DNA of 34,920 nt from assembly GCF_004099695.1 (NCBI RefSeq), contig NZ_SCHL01000027.1, positions 1-34,920 of the forward strand. The letters are read 5' to 3'. Positions 8,171 to 16,709 of the stretch are shown here, piece after piece. The DNA is from Methanosarcina sp. MSH10X1. GTDB taxonomy: Archaea > Halobacteriota > Methanosarcinia > Methanosarcinales > Methanosarcinaceae. The position numbers were made by a program, and so were the translations under genes. Each line of letters begins with the position of its first letter. Position 1 is the stretch's first letter. The notes under the pieces were generated by a model. That model was not told where the DNA came from and made no database searches. It saw only the letters and a list, made by a program, of their open reading frames with translations.

Positions 8171-8989
8171 TTACTGCCATGTAACCTGAAGAGGTTTCCT
8201 GCGAGGGATTCCATATGCTTTGTACTGCGGGTAGCCGAACATCATTGCATAGGCAAATTTTCTTCCCGCGGGCAGGCCGAGTTCTTTCTGGAGAGGCTCA
8301 TAAAAGGTGGATGCTGCCGCAACAAAGCCCGCCCAGCAGGTGCCGATTCCGAATGCCGGCGCAGCTATATCAAAATAGGTGAGGGCGATAATGGCATCAA
8401 CAGGTGCAATCGGGCTTTCTTCAGGGATATGGGCAAAAACCAGGTGCGGGGCACCCCGACAGATAACATCGTTCCCCTGCTCCCAAGCCGAGATAAGCGC
8501 TGGCACGTAGCCGCTCATGGGATGCGGGGTGTTTACCAGGCTTTTCATCCATTCAATGGTTAATTCGGCAACCTTCCTGACTTTATCCGGATTATGGACA
8601 ACCAGCCACTCAACTGGCTGACCGTTGGTGCCCGATGCGGCATAGCGGGCAATATCGAGTATTTCGAGGATTTTCTCCCTCGGCACGGGTTCTGTGGTAT
8701 AATGCCGTACAGACCTGCGTTTTTTAAGATAAAACCCTATATCCTCCGGGGAAATTGTGCCTGCGCCTGCCAGCAGGGGAACTTTTTCATCAGGGCGGAG
8801 GTTCAGAACAAGGGACTGTGAAGGGCAAAACGCTTCACAATGCCCGCAGTATATGCAATGGGAAGCATATTCTTCCTGCACCTGCGGGAGGTGATCCTCA
8901 TCAACCGGACCGATAATGCCCGAGGGGCAAATCTTCACACAAATGCCGCAGCGCGTGCAGCTATCCTCATCAACGATAATTTGAGCCAT
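8171..8989 (-). CDS. Ferredoxin-nitroreductase fusion (FMN-dependent)
   Basis: A 272-residue fusion. Residues 1-60 are a two-cluster ferredoxin domain (C11/14/17/21 and C45/48/51/55). From about residue 80 there is a nitroreductase-family FMN domain, starting with RRSVRHYTTEPV, the usual FMN phosphate-binding segment, followed by ARYAASGTNGQPVEW. Family members reduce diverse substrates with electrons from reduced ferredoxin or NAD(P)H. Here the attached ferredoxin suggests internal electron delivery to FMN. The physiological substrate is unknown. The frame extends nine bases upstream to a TTG, but the ATG at 8989 is better placed relative to an AGG eleven bases upstream. There is no signal peptide, so it is cytoplasmic. 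A short repeat (AAGTATCAAA) occurs twice just upstream of the start. Confidence 0.92.
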   Translation of the reverse strand: MAQIIVDEDSCTRCGICVKICPSGIIGPVDEDHLPQVQEEYASHCIYCGHCEAFCPSQSLVLNLRPDEKVPLLAGAGTISPEDIGFYLKKRRSVRHYTTEPVPREKILEILDIARYAASGTNGQPVEWLVVHNPDKVRKVAELTIEWMKSLVNTPHPMSGYVPALISAWEQGNDVICRGAPHLVFAHIPEESPIAPVDAIIALTYFDIAAPAFGIGTCWAGFVAAASTFYEPLQKELGLPAGRKFAYAMMFGYPQYKAYGIPRRKPLQVTWQ

Positions 8990-9056
8990 AAGTATCAAAA
9001 CCTGCTAAGAAGTATCAAACCCTGATAAAAACGAATATTTACACAGCAGCCAGCAT

Positions 9057-9098
9057 TTATTTACCTTTCTTTTTCTTTGCCTGTAGTTCTTCGACCAT
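9057..9098 (-). other. Possible 13-codon upstream ORF
   Basis: On the minus strand an ATG at 9098 opens a 13-codon frame, MVEELQAKKKKGK, that ends about 70 bases before the nitroreductase ATG, downstream of the putative TATA element. No convincing ribosome site is visible. It could be a leader peptide or chance. Confidence 0.2.
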
Positions 9099-9126
9099 GG
9101 AACTTTATTTATTATGTTATTGCCTG

Positions 9127-9141
9127 GTAAAAATATAAAAG
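9127..9141 (-). promoter_or_regulatory. Putative TATA (box A) for nitroreductase gene
   Basis: On the minus strand the sequence reads CTTTTATATTTTTA, a good archaeal box A. Transcription would start near 9105-9100 and leave a leader of about 110 nt before the ATG at 8989. Confidence 0.4.
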
Positions 9142-9188
9142 GCTGCACCCTCCTATTTAAACCGGATTCAGAACTTAAAACTGCGTCT

Positions 9189-9220
9189 CTTAAAACTGAT
9201 TCTTAAAACTGATTCTTAAA
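9189..9220. repeat. Tandem 13-bp repeat
   Basis: CTTAAAACTGATT occurs twice head to tail (9189-9201 and 9202-9214), followed by a partial third copy (CTTAAAA). It lies in the spacer between the nitroreductase and helicase genes. Confidence 0.7.
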
Positions 9221-9357
9221 AAATCATTTATCTTCGAAAGAAAGATTTTACAGGTTTTAATATTCATGTTCATAAAAGGATTTCTAAAAAAGATGAATGA
9301 ATATAGAGAAAAGAAAAAAGAGAAGTAAATTTTCTCCTGATTCATTCCTAATAACCA

Positions 9358-9394
9358 TTTGCATGAAAGAATTATTTTTTGCATGAAAGAATTA
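9358..9394. repeat. Direct 17-bp repeat at the helicase stop codon
   Basis: TTTGCATGAAAGAATTA occurs at 9358-9374 and again at 9378-9394. The second copy includes the stop codon of the helicase gene, so the last codons of that gene are duplicated just downstream. Confidence 0.8.
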
Positions 9395-11578
9395 CTTCTG
9401 CCTGATAATGTTCTTAACCCGCCTGTCCCATTCCGTGGACTCGAAGAGTTCCTTCAGTTCCGAAGAATCATTGATAAAGCAGAAACCCCAGTAAACCGCA
9501 GGCAGGAACTCCCGTTTCCACTGTTCTTTTTTCTTTTTGTCAAGGAACTGGTAGGTTTCCGAAGATGAGAGGCGGCTTACGAACCCGAGCACCTTTACAA
9601 GTTCAGGAATGGTCTTCTGCGCCGAACCGAGTTTAAGGCATTTGAGCCTCAGACTGTCGATCCTCCGGAAATCAGGCTCAAAACCCAGGATTTTCAAAAT
9701 CCGGTTTTTCTCGGGCATTGAGAGATGCCCTCCTTCGTACTTAAGGGAATTTAAAGCCTGGAGTTTAAGCAGCCATTCGACTTCACCAAAAACCTTTGGT
9801 TTGTGTTGCCTTGAAACGTCCCCAAGCCTGCGGTCTTCATAGGCTTCCCGCTTGAGCTTATTTATGTTGCCTGAGAGCTCTGCAAGCTCTTCTGCGTCCC
9901 TGGGCTCCCTGACCCGGAATCTCAGGGTAGCCCGCATGAGTTCGCGTTTTTCCCGCTCAAAAGCCCCGATGTCCTTTTCCTCGGTCAGCGCGAGCAGGCG
10001 GGAGAAGTATTTTGCCCGAATAGCAGTCGGAGGAAGCCTTACAGGGATTTCCGTGACCTGGGCGCCTTTACCTTTCCCTTTTCTGCGGGGTCCGAGTTCC
10101 ACTTTCTTAATCTCGATCTTACCTTCCTCGATCGCCCTGGCTGCATCCCCTTCTGAGAAAAGCTCTTCAAGTCGGATCTCAGGCTGGAGCATCTGGACCT
10201 GATCCACCTTTTCTCCGGAGAAAACACCTTCTCCAAAACGCTGGTAGAGAGAATCAATATTGTCTGAAATCTCAAAGATATTGCCCCGCTGCTTTCCTGA
10301 CACTGGGGAAAGCCTGGTCACCCTTCCAACCTGCTGCTCAAAAAGACGCATGCTCAGGGTGGGGCGAAGCAAAACAAGGGCTTCCAGACCCGGAAAATCA
10401 AAACCTTCAATCAGCATGCCCACGGTACACAGCACATAGGGGGGCTTTCCCAGTTCCCTGAAAGCAGTAAGAATAGCACTCTGTTCATCTCTGGGCAGTT
10501 CGGAGCTTATGAAAACCGTGTCCCTGAACTCCCCTTCAGATTTATAATTCTCGAAATCAAGAGGTAGAACAGGTTCAGCATCCTTTTCTAATTCGGTAAC
10601 CGAAACTTCGCCGTTAAAAACCGAGGAGGTGAGTTTTGCATGGAAAGCGTTAATTTCCTCACCGTCTGCTCCTGCGCCGTAGACACGCTTCCTTACAGGG
10701 GCGCAAAAGATAAGCGTTTTTGCATGCCTCTGCTTTACCATAGAGTCATACACTTCTTTTGCAAGCTGGGTTCTTCGGATTACCTTTCTCAATTTGTCAG
10801 GGGTGCTGCAGTCAAGGAAAAGATCCTGCTTATCAAGCTCGTCAAGTCCTTTTTCAAAATCAAAGATTTCAAAGATATCTTCCGAACTTTCAGCAATCGT
10901 ATACTTAAGCGGTGCAAGTTCGTTATCCAGAATGCACTCAGGAAGGGTTTTTGCGTAGACTTCCCTCATATCCCCTGCAATTTCATCCACGAACTTGACA
11001 TTCCCGACAACACCCTGGAAAGGAGTTGCGGTCATTCCCAGAATTTTTGTCCTTTCCCCTATTTCATTAAGGAAATCATTTCCCCGGTTATTGATGAAAT
11101 TATGGATCTCATCCACAATCACAAGATCGGTAAATTCAAGAATCAGATCTTTAATCTCTGAACTCTGCTTCCCGAGCACGGTTTGCAGAGAGGCAAAAAG
11201 CACAAATCCTTCGCCCTTTTTCTGCCCGAGAGCTTTCAAAGTCTCAGCAAGCTCTTTTCTGTTCACCCTATGTTCGGACGAGAGAAGCTCGCTATTGGGA
11301 AAAAGGGGCTGGTTTTTCTTCCTATCATAATATGTCTGGCTAAGAAGAGGGTTATTTTTCGAGACCAGGAAAAGCACAAGCTTTCCCTCGTCATAGTACT
11401 TTTTCATAATATGTTTCGAAAGAAAGGTTTTACCCCAGCCTGTGGGAACCTTGATATAGCCTCTCTGATTTGTTTCAAAATATCTCAGAATATCCTCGAA
11501 GATACTCTTTTTATCTTCCCTGAGGGGCTCAAGCTCGATGGTTTCCATGCCAGCCGGGATTTCATTTGAATCTGTCAT
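9392..11578 (-). CDS. SF2 DEAD/DEAH-type helicase (type III Res/SSL2-like)
   Basis: A 728-residue superfamily 2 ATP-dependent helicase or translocase. Motif I is PTGWGKT (45-51), motif II DEIH (156-159), motif III TAT within GMTATPF (181-187), motif V-like EGFDFP (391-396) and motif VI QQVGRVTR (415-422). The arrangement resembles the Res-subunit/SSL2 group rather than the processive RNA DEAD-box group. The C-terminal 300 residues contain a basic KGKGKG stretch near 510 and helical sequence that I do not recognise. There is no nuclease motif that I can see, nor a neighbouring methyltransferase, so it is not obviously a restriction system. The start at 11578 has an AAGGA ten bases upstream. 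The downstream direct repeat suggests local sequence rearrangement. It is cytoplasmic, acting on DNA. The exact role is unknown. Confidence 0.9.
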   Translation of the reverse strand: MTDSNEIPAGMETIELEPLREDKKSIFEDILRYFETNQRGYIKVPTGWGKTFLSKHIMKKYYDEGKLVLFLVSKNNPLLSQTYYDRKKNQPLFPNSELLSSEHRVNRKELAETLKALGQKKGEGFVLFASLQTVLGKQSSEIKDLILEFTDLVIVDEIHNFINNRGNDFLNEIGERTKILGMTATPFQGVVGNVKFVDEIAGDMREVYAKTLPECILDNELAPLKYTIAESSEDIFEIFDFEKGLDELDKQDLFLDCSTPDKLRKVIRRTQLAKEVYDSMVKQRHAKTLIFCAPVRKRVYGAGADGEEINAFHAKLTSSVFNGEVSVTELEKDAEPVLPLDFENYKSEGEFRDTVFISSELPRDEQSAILTAFRELGKPPYVLCTVGMLIEGFDFPGLEALVLLRPTLSMRLFEQQVGRVTRLSPVSGKQRGNIFEISDNIDSLYQRFGEGVFSGEKVDQVQMLQPEIRLEELFSEGDAARAIEEGKIEIKKVELGPRRKGKGKGAQVTEIPVRLPPTAIRAKYFSRLLALTEEKDIGAFEREKRELMRATLRFRVREPRDAEELAELSGNINKLKREAYEDRRLGDVSRQHKPKVFGEVEWLLKLQALNSLKYEGGHLSMPEKNRILKILGFEPDFRRIDSLRLKCLKLGSAQKTIPELVKVLGFVSRLSSSETYQFLDKKKKEQWKREFLPAVYWGFCFINDSSELKELFESTEWDRRVKNIIRQK

Positions 11579-11978
11579 CAGTATACTGTCCTTATACTTT
11601 TCAGTGTAGAAACTTATTATTCCAACTCAAAACCAGAAAGTGCCTTATAAGAGGTTTCTGGGAAACTGGTATAGCCATGTAGCAGGAAATGCTGCATACA
11701 ACTGTAAACCTGATAAGAAGTAACTCCCCGCAACTTACAAACAATTAGTAAAAATTTAAGTTTAGAAAAACTTGCGTCAGGATATTTTCGTCCAGAAGCG
11801 GAAAAGAATAACCCTGGAACTGCTTTTATTTAAAACGAATCCCTTTTCAATAATAAGAATTACGTCAATATATATGTTATGCCAAAAAAGCCAGAAGGAA
11901 GAAGCAAATAAGGAATTTTTGCTTCCTTCACCGGCTTCTGAAAAACCTATTTGAAAGGGCTTAGAAATTTTAAAGATC
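11579..11978. other. Spacer between thrS and helicase gene
   Basis: About 400 bases. The part near 11880-11940 holds a terminator-like hairpin for thrS. The part near 11580-11760 must hold the helicase promoter. Short frames on both strands lack ribosome sites and are not called. Confidence 0.4.
11884..11938 (-). terminator. Terminator-like hairpin downstream of thrS
   Basis: On the minus strand an imperfect hairpin has arms AGCC..AAGGAA..GCA and TGC..TTCCTT..GGCT and ends directly in a run of six T. It lies about 40-95 bases after the thrS stop, in the right orientation to end thrS transcripts. The stem has two small bulges. Confidence 0.5.
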
Positions 11979-13886
11979 TCAGAAGAACTTTGGCCTTGCA
12001 GACAGGAATTTTGCAAGTGGCAGTTTCCTGTACGGTTTTCCTGCGATTTCGCCTCTGACCAGTGTGCTGAGTTCTTCCGGAGTAATCTGCGCTTTTTTGG
12101 GCTTATCCTGTGCAGATTCAGCCCGGATTGTTACGTTAATTGTGCCTTCTTCGAGTTCTTTGTCTCCAATGACAACTACGTAAGGGATCCATTCCCTGCC
12201 CGCTTCCCTGACTTTCTTTCCTATTGACAGGTCACGGTCGTCAATATCAACTCTGCAGTCCAGTTTCTGTGAAACCTCTTCGGCAAAAGCGATGTGCTTT
12301 TCTGAGATCGGCACAATCCTGACCTGGGTAGGAGAAAGCCAGACAGGCAGCATTGGAACCTTTCCTTCTTCGGTTTCCATTGCAGCTTTTTCAAGAAGGG
12401 CGTAAATACAGCGCTCGATTGCCCCGCTCGGAGAGCAGTGAAGCACGGTCGGACGTTCCAGTTTGCCTTCAGGGTTTACGTAGGAAATATCGTACCTTTC
12501 GGCATTTTCGACATCAATCTGGACTGTGGAAAGGGCACTTGCCTTTTCAAGGGCATCTACAAAGTTAAATTCGAACTTGAGCACGAAATAGAAGAAACGG
12601 GTATCCCACATCTCCACGAGCACGGGTTTGTTGACCGTCCTTGCCATACTGACTACAAGCTCTTTGTTCGACTCGTAAAAGTCCCTGGTAAAGCGGATAG
12701 CAACCTCGTAATCGCTAATGTGGATTCCCATATTCTCAAGCACATCGATACAGAGGTCATACTGCTGCTTAAACTGGTCCACAGCCTGGTCCATGTCCTC
12801 GCAGAGGGTGTGCATGTCAGGCATGGTAAAAGCCCGAAGCCTTCTCAGACCTACAAGTTCTCCCCGCTGTTCCTTCCTGAAACTGTAACGGGTCATTTCA
12901 ATCATCCGAAGGGGCAGGTTCCTGTAGGAAATCGTCATGTCATGGTTCATAAGGAACTGCCCGAAACAGGCTGCAAAACGCAGGAACATCTGCCGCTTGT
13001 CGGACTCGATGGAGTACTGCCTTGCAGGGAACCTGTCAAGATATTTTTTCAGGGTCGGATGGTTCATGTCATACATGATAGGAGTTTCGACTTCCATTGC
13101 CCCGAAATCGGTTGCGACATCAAGCACGTAGTTCTCAAGGAGGGATTTTACAAGCCTTCCTTTGGGATAATAACGCATATTTCCTGAATCGGACCCTGGC
13201 TCGTAATCCGCAAGCTCAAGCCTCCGCATAAGCTCCACATGGGGAGGAGCCCGCTCAACAGCCCTGCTCTTGGAAATTTCGTAGTTTACGAACTGCTGAA
13301 GTTTGGGATAAGGGGTAAGGTCGAAATTCTCAACTTCGTGAAGTTCGCCATCAGGGGTAAGTATGCGCCAGTAGGACTTTGCCGTACCTTCGGCTTTGAG
13401 AGCTTCGGAAACAACCTCTTCTTTATCCCCGGCTGCTTCTGCCCTGCCTGCCGGTTTTGCCGCCGCCTCAGGACGGATGCTTCTGGAGAGTTCGGAAAGC
13501 GGATGCCCTTTACAGCTTATACTGAAGGCTTTATACCACCCGAAAGGAGCACGTTTGACCTCATATTTACCTGAGAGCGCAGTTTCTATTCCTTTAAGAA
13601 CCTGTACTGCAACTTTCGGAGAGGAAAGGTCCGAACTTAAGTGAGCGTAAGGATAGAGCATTATACGGTCGGTTTTAACCTGGGCAGCTACCTTTTCGAT
13701 CTCGGAAACCGTCTTTTCTATGGTTTCTTCAGGATTTGTCTCATCTACGCTTTCCACAGCCATAAAAGCGGTAAGTGCTTCCTCAAGCCTGCCGGACTTT
13801 AAGGACTCTTCGATTTTTTCAGCTACTGGAGTTTGTTTTTTGGTTTCGTATTCAATATAATCAGAGTGAATGAGCAATAACTGCAT
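11979..13886 (-). CDS. thrS: Threonyl-tRNA synthetase, archaeal type
   Basis: Charges tRNA-Thr with threonine in the cytoplasm. At 635 residues it has the archaeal layout. An N-terminal editing domain of about 140 residues (D-aminoacyl-tRNA-deacylase fold, beginning [16 protein letters not shown]) removes mischarged serine. It is followed by an Ala/Glu-rich linker (about residues 145-170), the class II catalytic core, and the C-terminal anticodon-binding domain. Core evidence includes the MRYYPKG segment, motif 2 around residue 335 ([18 protein letters not shown], with TMPDMH after it), motif 3 (the SPSGAIERC region) and the [10 protein letters not shown] start of the anticodon domain. The longer frame begins with GTG at 13904, but the ATG at 13886 has a good ribosome site (AGGTGA), so I use it. 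It appears monocistronic, with a terminator-like hairpin downstream. Confidence 0.97.
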   Translation of the reverse strand: MQLLLIHSDYIEYETKKQTPVAEKIEESLKSGRLEEALTAFMAVESVDETNPEETIEKTVSEIEKVAAQVKTDRIMLYPYAHLSSDLSSPKVAVQVLKGIETALSGKYEVKRAPFGWYKAFSISCKGHPLSELSRSIRPEAAAKPAGRAEAAGDKEEVVSEALKAEGTAKSYWRILTPDGELHEVENFDLTPYPKLQQFVNYEISKSRAVERAPPHVELMRRLELADYEPGSDSGNMRYYPKGRLVKSLLENYVLDVATDFGAMEVETPIMYDMNHPTLKKYLDRFPARQYSIESDKRQMFLRFAACFGQFLMNHDMTISYRNLPLRMIEMTRYSFRKEQRGELVGLRRLRAFTMPDMHTLCEDMDQAVDQFKQQYDLCIDVLENMGIHISDYEVAIRFTRDFYESNKELVVSMARTVNKPVLVEMWDTRFFYFVLKFEFNFVDALEKASALSTVQIDVENAERYDISYVNPEGKLERPTVLHCSPSGAIERCIYALLEKAAMETEEGKVPMLPVWLSPTQVRIVPISEKHIAFAEEVSQKLDCRVDIDDRDLSIGKKVREAGREWIPYVVVIGDKELEEGTINVTIRAESAQDKPKKAQITPEELSTLVRGEIAGKPYRKLPLAKFLSARPKFF

Positions 13887-13978
13887 TCTATCACCTGTTT
13901 TCACAATGGGATTTTATTCCGAATTAACTTCGGTCTGGAATTTTGTTCAGGATTTGATTCGGTTGAAGCAAATGATTG

Positions 13979-13988
13979 ATTTATATAA
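13979..13988 (-). promoter_or_regulatory. Putative TATA (box A) for thrS
   Basis: A TATA-like element (ATTATATAAA on the minus strand) lies about 95 bases upstream of the thrS ATG, leaving a leader of about 70 nt. The element is nearly symmetric and could also fire on the plus strand, where no convincing gene follows. Confidence 0.4.
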
Positions 13989-14170
13989 TATTGTCTGGGG
14001 ATGCACCGTCAGTAAATCCCGTTTAAAGGAAGTAGAGAAGAATATATGACAGTCCTAATATCCTTCAACGATATAAAACAATCCCTTTCGATTGGTATTT
14101 TTATCATATCATGCAAAGCTTTCAGGTCTCAGGCTTTTTCAGCTCTTGACCGGAGCCTGATCTCTGGAAA

Positions 14171-15277
14171 TTATTTTTCTGAACCAGCCCTGCAGGAGTA
14201 TACAATATTCTTGACTTCGAGGTTAGCTTCTACAAGTTCGGGATTGACCTGTTCCTGGTAAACCCTGTAAGCCGCAACCAGAGCTCCGAGAAGAATAGGG
14301 GCTGCAAAAAAACCTGCAATTCCTCCTACAAAAGCGCCTCCGATGAAGGCAAGCATTAGCAGCATGGGATGAATTCTGGATTTCAGGCTGGTCAGGTAGG
14401 GCCTGAGAATCAGTTCAGGAGGACCGTAGATTATAAGGGAAGAGACTGTGAAGAAAAGCGCTGCACTCTCAAGCCCTGCTTCCAGGTAACGCATTAAAGC
14501 AAGAGGTATAAGTACCATATACCCTGCAAAAAGGGGAATTATCGAAGCTATGAATACAAGGGTTGCAAGGGCCAGTACATGAGGAAACCCAAATGCATAG
14601 AAAACAAGCACCGAGGTTACGCTTACTATCAGGGCAGAATAGGCATTACCGATGAAAATTCCTTTGAGGATCAGGTCGAGATGGCTCGCATAACGATTTA
14701 CTATTTCCTTGTACTCCTGAGGGATCACGCCAAGGAAAGCGCAGTAAAGCCGGTCGCCATCAGCAAGTATAAAATAGCAGAAGATAATCGAAATTACAAA
14801 ATTAATGAAAAAAAGCCCAATGCTCTGCGCATAAGAAAGAAGCCCTATGCTGCCTACTGCAGGAAGAAGCGAAGTAAAGAGATCCCAGATAGCAGCATTA
14901 ATGCTTTGCAGGATATTTTCCGGAATATCCATGGCATTTACGAAATTGAGAATTGCTGCCGCAACAGCTGTCTGGTTCTCGATAACCCAGGAAATCTGAT
15001 TAAGAATCTCAACAACGCCTGCCCCGACAATGAATACTATAGGGACGAATATGAACAGGCTGGCAATCAGAGCTCCGGTTTTTCTATACTTTCTGAATTT
15101 TTTCTGGATAGGTCTGGCAATGTAAGCAAAAACTATGCCCAGTACGATTCCGTCTGCCAGGGGCAGCAGGATTAGAAAAGAAAAGTACAGAAGCAGGGCT
15201 ACCGCCAGGGCAGCTCCGATTTTCCAGCGGCTGGCAATTAGCTGGCTTACTCCGTCAGGGGTATGGCTCAATCTCAT
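14171..15277 (-). CDS. AI-2E family transporter (UPF0118/PerM-like membrane protein)
   Basis: A 368-residue polytopic membrane protein of the AI-2E/PerM family, which includes autoinducer-2 exporters and Na+/H+ or small-molecule efflux proteins. About eight hydrophobic segments can be seen, with pairs near the N-terminus (residues 20-70) and the C-terminal half. The family's conserved central and C-terminal regions are recognisable: IFCYFILADGDRL, the GIFIGNAYSALIVSV segment, ALATLVFIASIIPLFAGYMVLIPLAL and GGIAGFFAAPILLGAL. The substrate in methanogens is not known and the AI-2 name should not be taken literally. The ATG at 15277 has only a weak GGA upstream. Its upstream region contains two families of tandem repeats (15318-15374 and 15404-15455), which could be regulatory. 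Confidence 0.9.
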   Translation of the reverse strand: MRLSHTPDGVSQLIASRWKIGAALAVALLLYFSFLILLPLADGIVLGIVFAYIARPIQKKFRKYRKTGALIASLFIFVPIVFIVGAGVVEILNQISWVIENQTAVAAAILNFVNAMDIPENILQSINAAIWDLFTSLLPAVGSIGLLSYAQSIGLFFINFVISIIFCYFILADGDRLYCAFLGVIPQEYKEIVNRYASHLDLILKGIFIGNAYSALIVSVTSVLVFYAFGFPHVLALATLVFIASIIPLFAGYMVLIPLALMRYLEAGLESAALFFTVSSLIIYGPPELILRPYLTSLKSRIHPMLLMLAFIGGAFVGGIAGFFAAPILLGALVAAYRVYQEQVNPELVEANLEVKNIVYSCRAGSEK

Positions 15278-15317
15278 TTTTTAGTTCCATTTAGATAGGT
15301 AGATAATAGCAGTTTTA

Positions 15318-15374
15318 AGTCGATTTAACAGGTTTAAGTCAAATTGACAGGTTTAAACCAGATTGACAGGTTTA
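15318..15374. repeat. Tandem 19-bp repeat, three copies
   Basis: Three head-to-tail 19-bp units end in the common core ACAGGTTTA (15318-15336, 15337-15355, 15356-15374), with a partial fourth. They lie 40-100 bases upstream of the AI-2E-family gene start, within its likely promoter region. Confidence 0.8.
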
Positions 15375-15403
15375 AAGTCAAATATATGCGGAAATAATAT
15401 AAG

Positions 15404-15455
15404 TGCAGTATCTAAATTTAATTGGAAAATGCAGTATCTAAATATAATTAGAAAC
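15404..15455. repeat. Tandem 26-bp repeat, two copies
   Basis: Two adjacent 26-bp units starting TGCAGTATCTAAAT (15404-15429 and 15430-15455), differing at a few positions. They are just beyond the 19-bp repeats and upstream of the AI-2E-family gene. Confidence 0.8.
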
Positions 15456-15509
15456 TATTTAAAAATATCATAAAGAAAGGAAAGATTGGAAACCCGGACT
15501 TTTGATTAT

Positions 15510-15908
15510 TTACACTTTCAACTTTTTACTCAAGTCAGGTACGAGTTTATCAAAGTATCTGGTCACCACACAGGATTCCGTGCATTTCCCGCACCTGATG
15601 CAGGCTTCGCTTACGTGCGGGATTTTTCCTTCTAGAAAAATTGCTCCGACCGGGCAGGCTTTTACGCAGATCTCGCAGCTTCGTACAAACTCACATTTTC
15701 CGGAAACTCAATCCCGATATTCAGGAAGAAAGCTTTAAGTTATCTTTGCTCAAGGGATTTCCGCATCAAATCAAATATTTTAAGATCTCATTTTCCGCCA
15801 CTGAAGGACACATTGCAGACATGTCTAGGTATTCCTTCCTGGAAATAATCCCGCGAATAGTGTTGATTGCGTTTTTTTCAAGCACCTGGAGGTATTTTTG
15901 GTTTTACC
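15510..15908 (-). pseudogene. Decayed partial copy of the PAPS-reductase-like gene
   Basis: On the minus strand this region matches the gene at 17621-19966 in two blocks joined by a large internal deletion. The first block corresponds to the region around the SGGKDS PP-loop. The last codon before the copy's first stop is the Lys of that motif, and recognisable AINTIRGIISRKEY precedes it. The remnant then continues through the FLNTGIEFPET-like segment and jumps directly to the C-terminal ferredoxin region, ending at the equivalent of the natural stop codon at 15510. Multiple stops and frameshifts make it non-functional. The deletion removes about 270 codons. It lies about 1.7 kb from the intact gene in the same orientation, so it is a tandem duplicate that has decayed. 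Confidence 0.88.
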
Positions 15909-16049
15909 TCCTAGTCTTCTGGCTTTTTTCGTGGTTTATGAAATCATACAACATACAGAAAATTTTTTTATAGTTGCAGGTCGTATTTATCGGTGTATTC
16001 AATCTGTATGGTTGGATTTTGGAGAAAGAAAAAATGATAAATAGTAAAG

Positions 16050-16376
16050 ATGGAACAGTTTTATAATTTCTTGGTGAATCGGTTCAATAGTGTTAATCAT
16101 GATCTGTATGAAACATACATCTATTATCAATGGAATACTGGTTATAACTTTGGTGGCTATGTCAGTGGCAATACTCAATCTATTACTGTGACTGAACCTG
16201 GACAAGCAGTTAAGGATAACGCTGATTATAGTGCTCAGTTTTATGACTCTATTTGGGATGAAATAAATAATGATCCACAAGGCTTTACTTCAGATGCAAC
16301 TGTGGGGTATTATACCGCTCAATGTGTCAGACAAACCGCAAAATATAACCATGGATTGTATGATTATATCATGTAA
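16050..16376 (+). CDS. Hypothetical protein (108 aa), possibly frameshifted at its start
   Basis: No family is recognised. The protein is hydrophilic, rich in Tyr, Asn and Gln, with a GGYVSGNTQSITVTEPGQAV middle section and no membrane helix. The ATG at 16050 has no ribosome site. In another frame an ATG at 16034 has a good GGAG nine bases upstream and encodes ten codons (MINSKDGTVL) before a stop. This suggests that the real start is 16034 and that a one-base indel near 16060-16070 broke the frame. The gene sits in a decayed island and its base use is more AT-rich than its neighbours. A perfect palindromic terminator lies 36 bases after the stop. Confidence 0.45.
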   Translation: MEQFYNFLVNRFNSVNHDLYETYIYYQWNTGYNFGGYVSGNTQSITVTEPGQAVKDNADYSAQFYDSIWDEINNDPQGFTSDATVGYYTAQCVRQTAKYNHGLYDYIM

Positions 16377-16412
16377 AGCTGACATAATCTGAAATCGTGT
16401 TTATGTTTATGA

Positions 16413-16450
16413 AGATGCCTTTAAAGGCATCTCTTCTTTATTAGTTTATT
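16413..16450 (+). terminator. Terminator: perfect 20-bp palindrome plus T-rich tract
   Basis: AGATGCCTTTAAAGGCATCT (16413-16432) is a perfect palindrome. It is followed within 20 bases by T-rich sequence. It lies 36 bases after the stop at 16376 and is well placed to end transcription of that ORF. Confidence 0.6.
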
Positions 16451-16458
16451 TTTTTTGG

Positions 16459-16560
16459 GACAGTCGGAGTCTGGGTGATTATCTTGCAGGTGAGACGAAT
16501 ACAGGATTTGATTATGAGCTTTATTCCGGGCAGGCTCGCAAGACGGTGATATTGTTATAA
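16459..16560 (+). pseudogene. Short coding remnant (about 33 codons)
   Basis: A frame without a start codon encodes DSRSLGDYLAGETNTGFDYE followed by LYSGQARKTVILL and a TAA at 16558-16560. It has amino-acid composition typical of a genuine protein, unlike the surrounding AT-rich spacer. There is no start or ribosome site. I read it as the tail of a lost gene. The family is not recognised. Confidence 0.35.
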
Positions 16561-16709
16561 TTGTTAGTGGCTGTACCATTAAGATCCTATATATATGCCT
16601 TTTCAGTTGGATATGAGGAAACGCAAATTTTTAAAAACAGCACTCAAACAAGATTAAAAAAAGATTATTGATAAAGGTAAATTCTCAATTCAATTACAAA
16701 ATTAAACAA

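Larger units (their letters stand above)
8990..9391. other. Spacer upstream of nitroreductase gene
   Basis: About 400 bases between two minus-strand genes. It contains a TATA-like element, a possible 13-codon leader peptide and short tandem repeats, listed separately. A 64-codon frame (9190-9384, minus) has no ribosome site and biased composition, and is not called. Confidence 0.45.

Noticed and set aside
14046-14261. 71-codon plus-strand ORF with a TATA-like element about 60 bases upstream
   Set aside because: Most of it overlaps the AI-2E-family gene antisense, and the ribosome site is weak. No recognisable domain.
15502-15738. Plus-strand ORF opposite the decayed PAPS-reductase copy
   Set aside because: Mirror frame of degenerate coding sequence. 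The minus-strand homology explains it.
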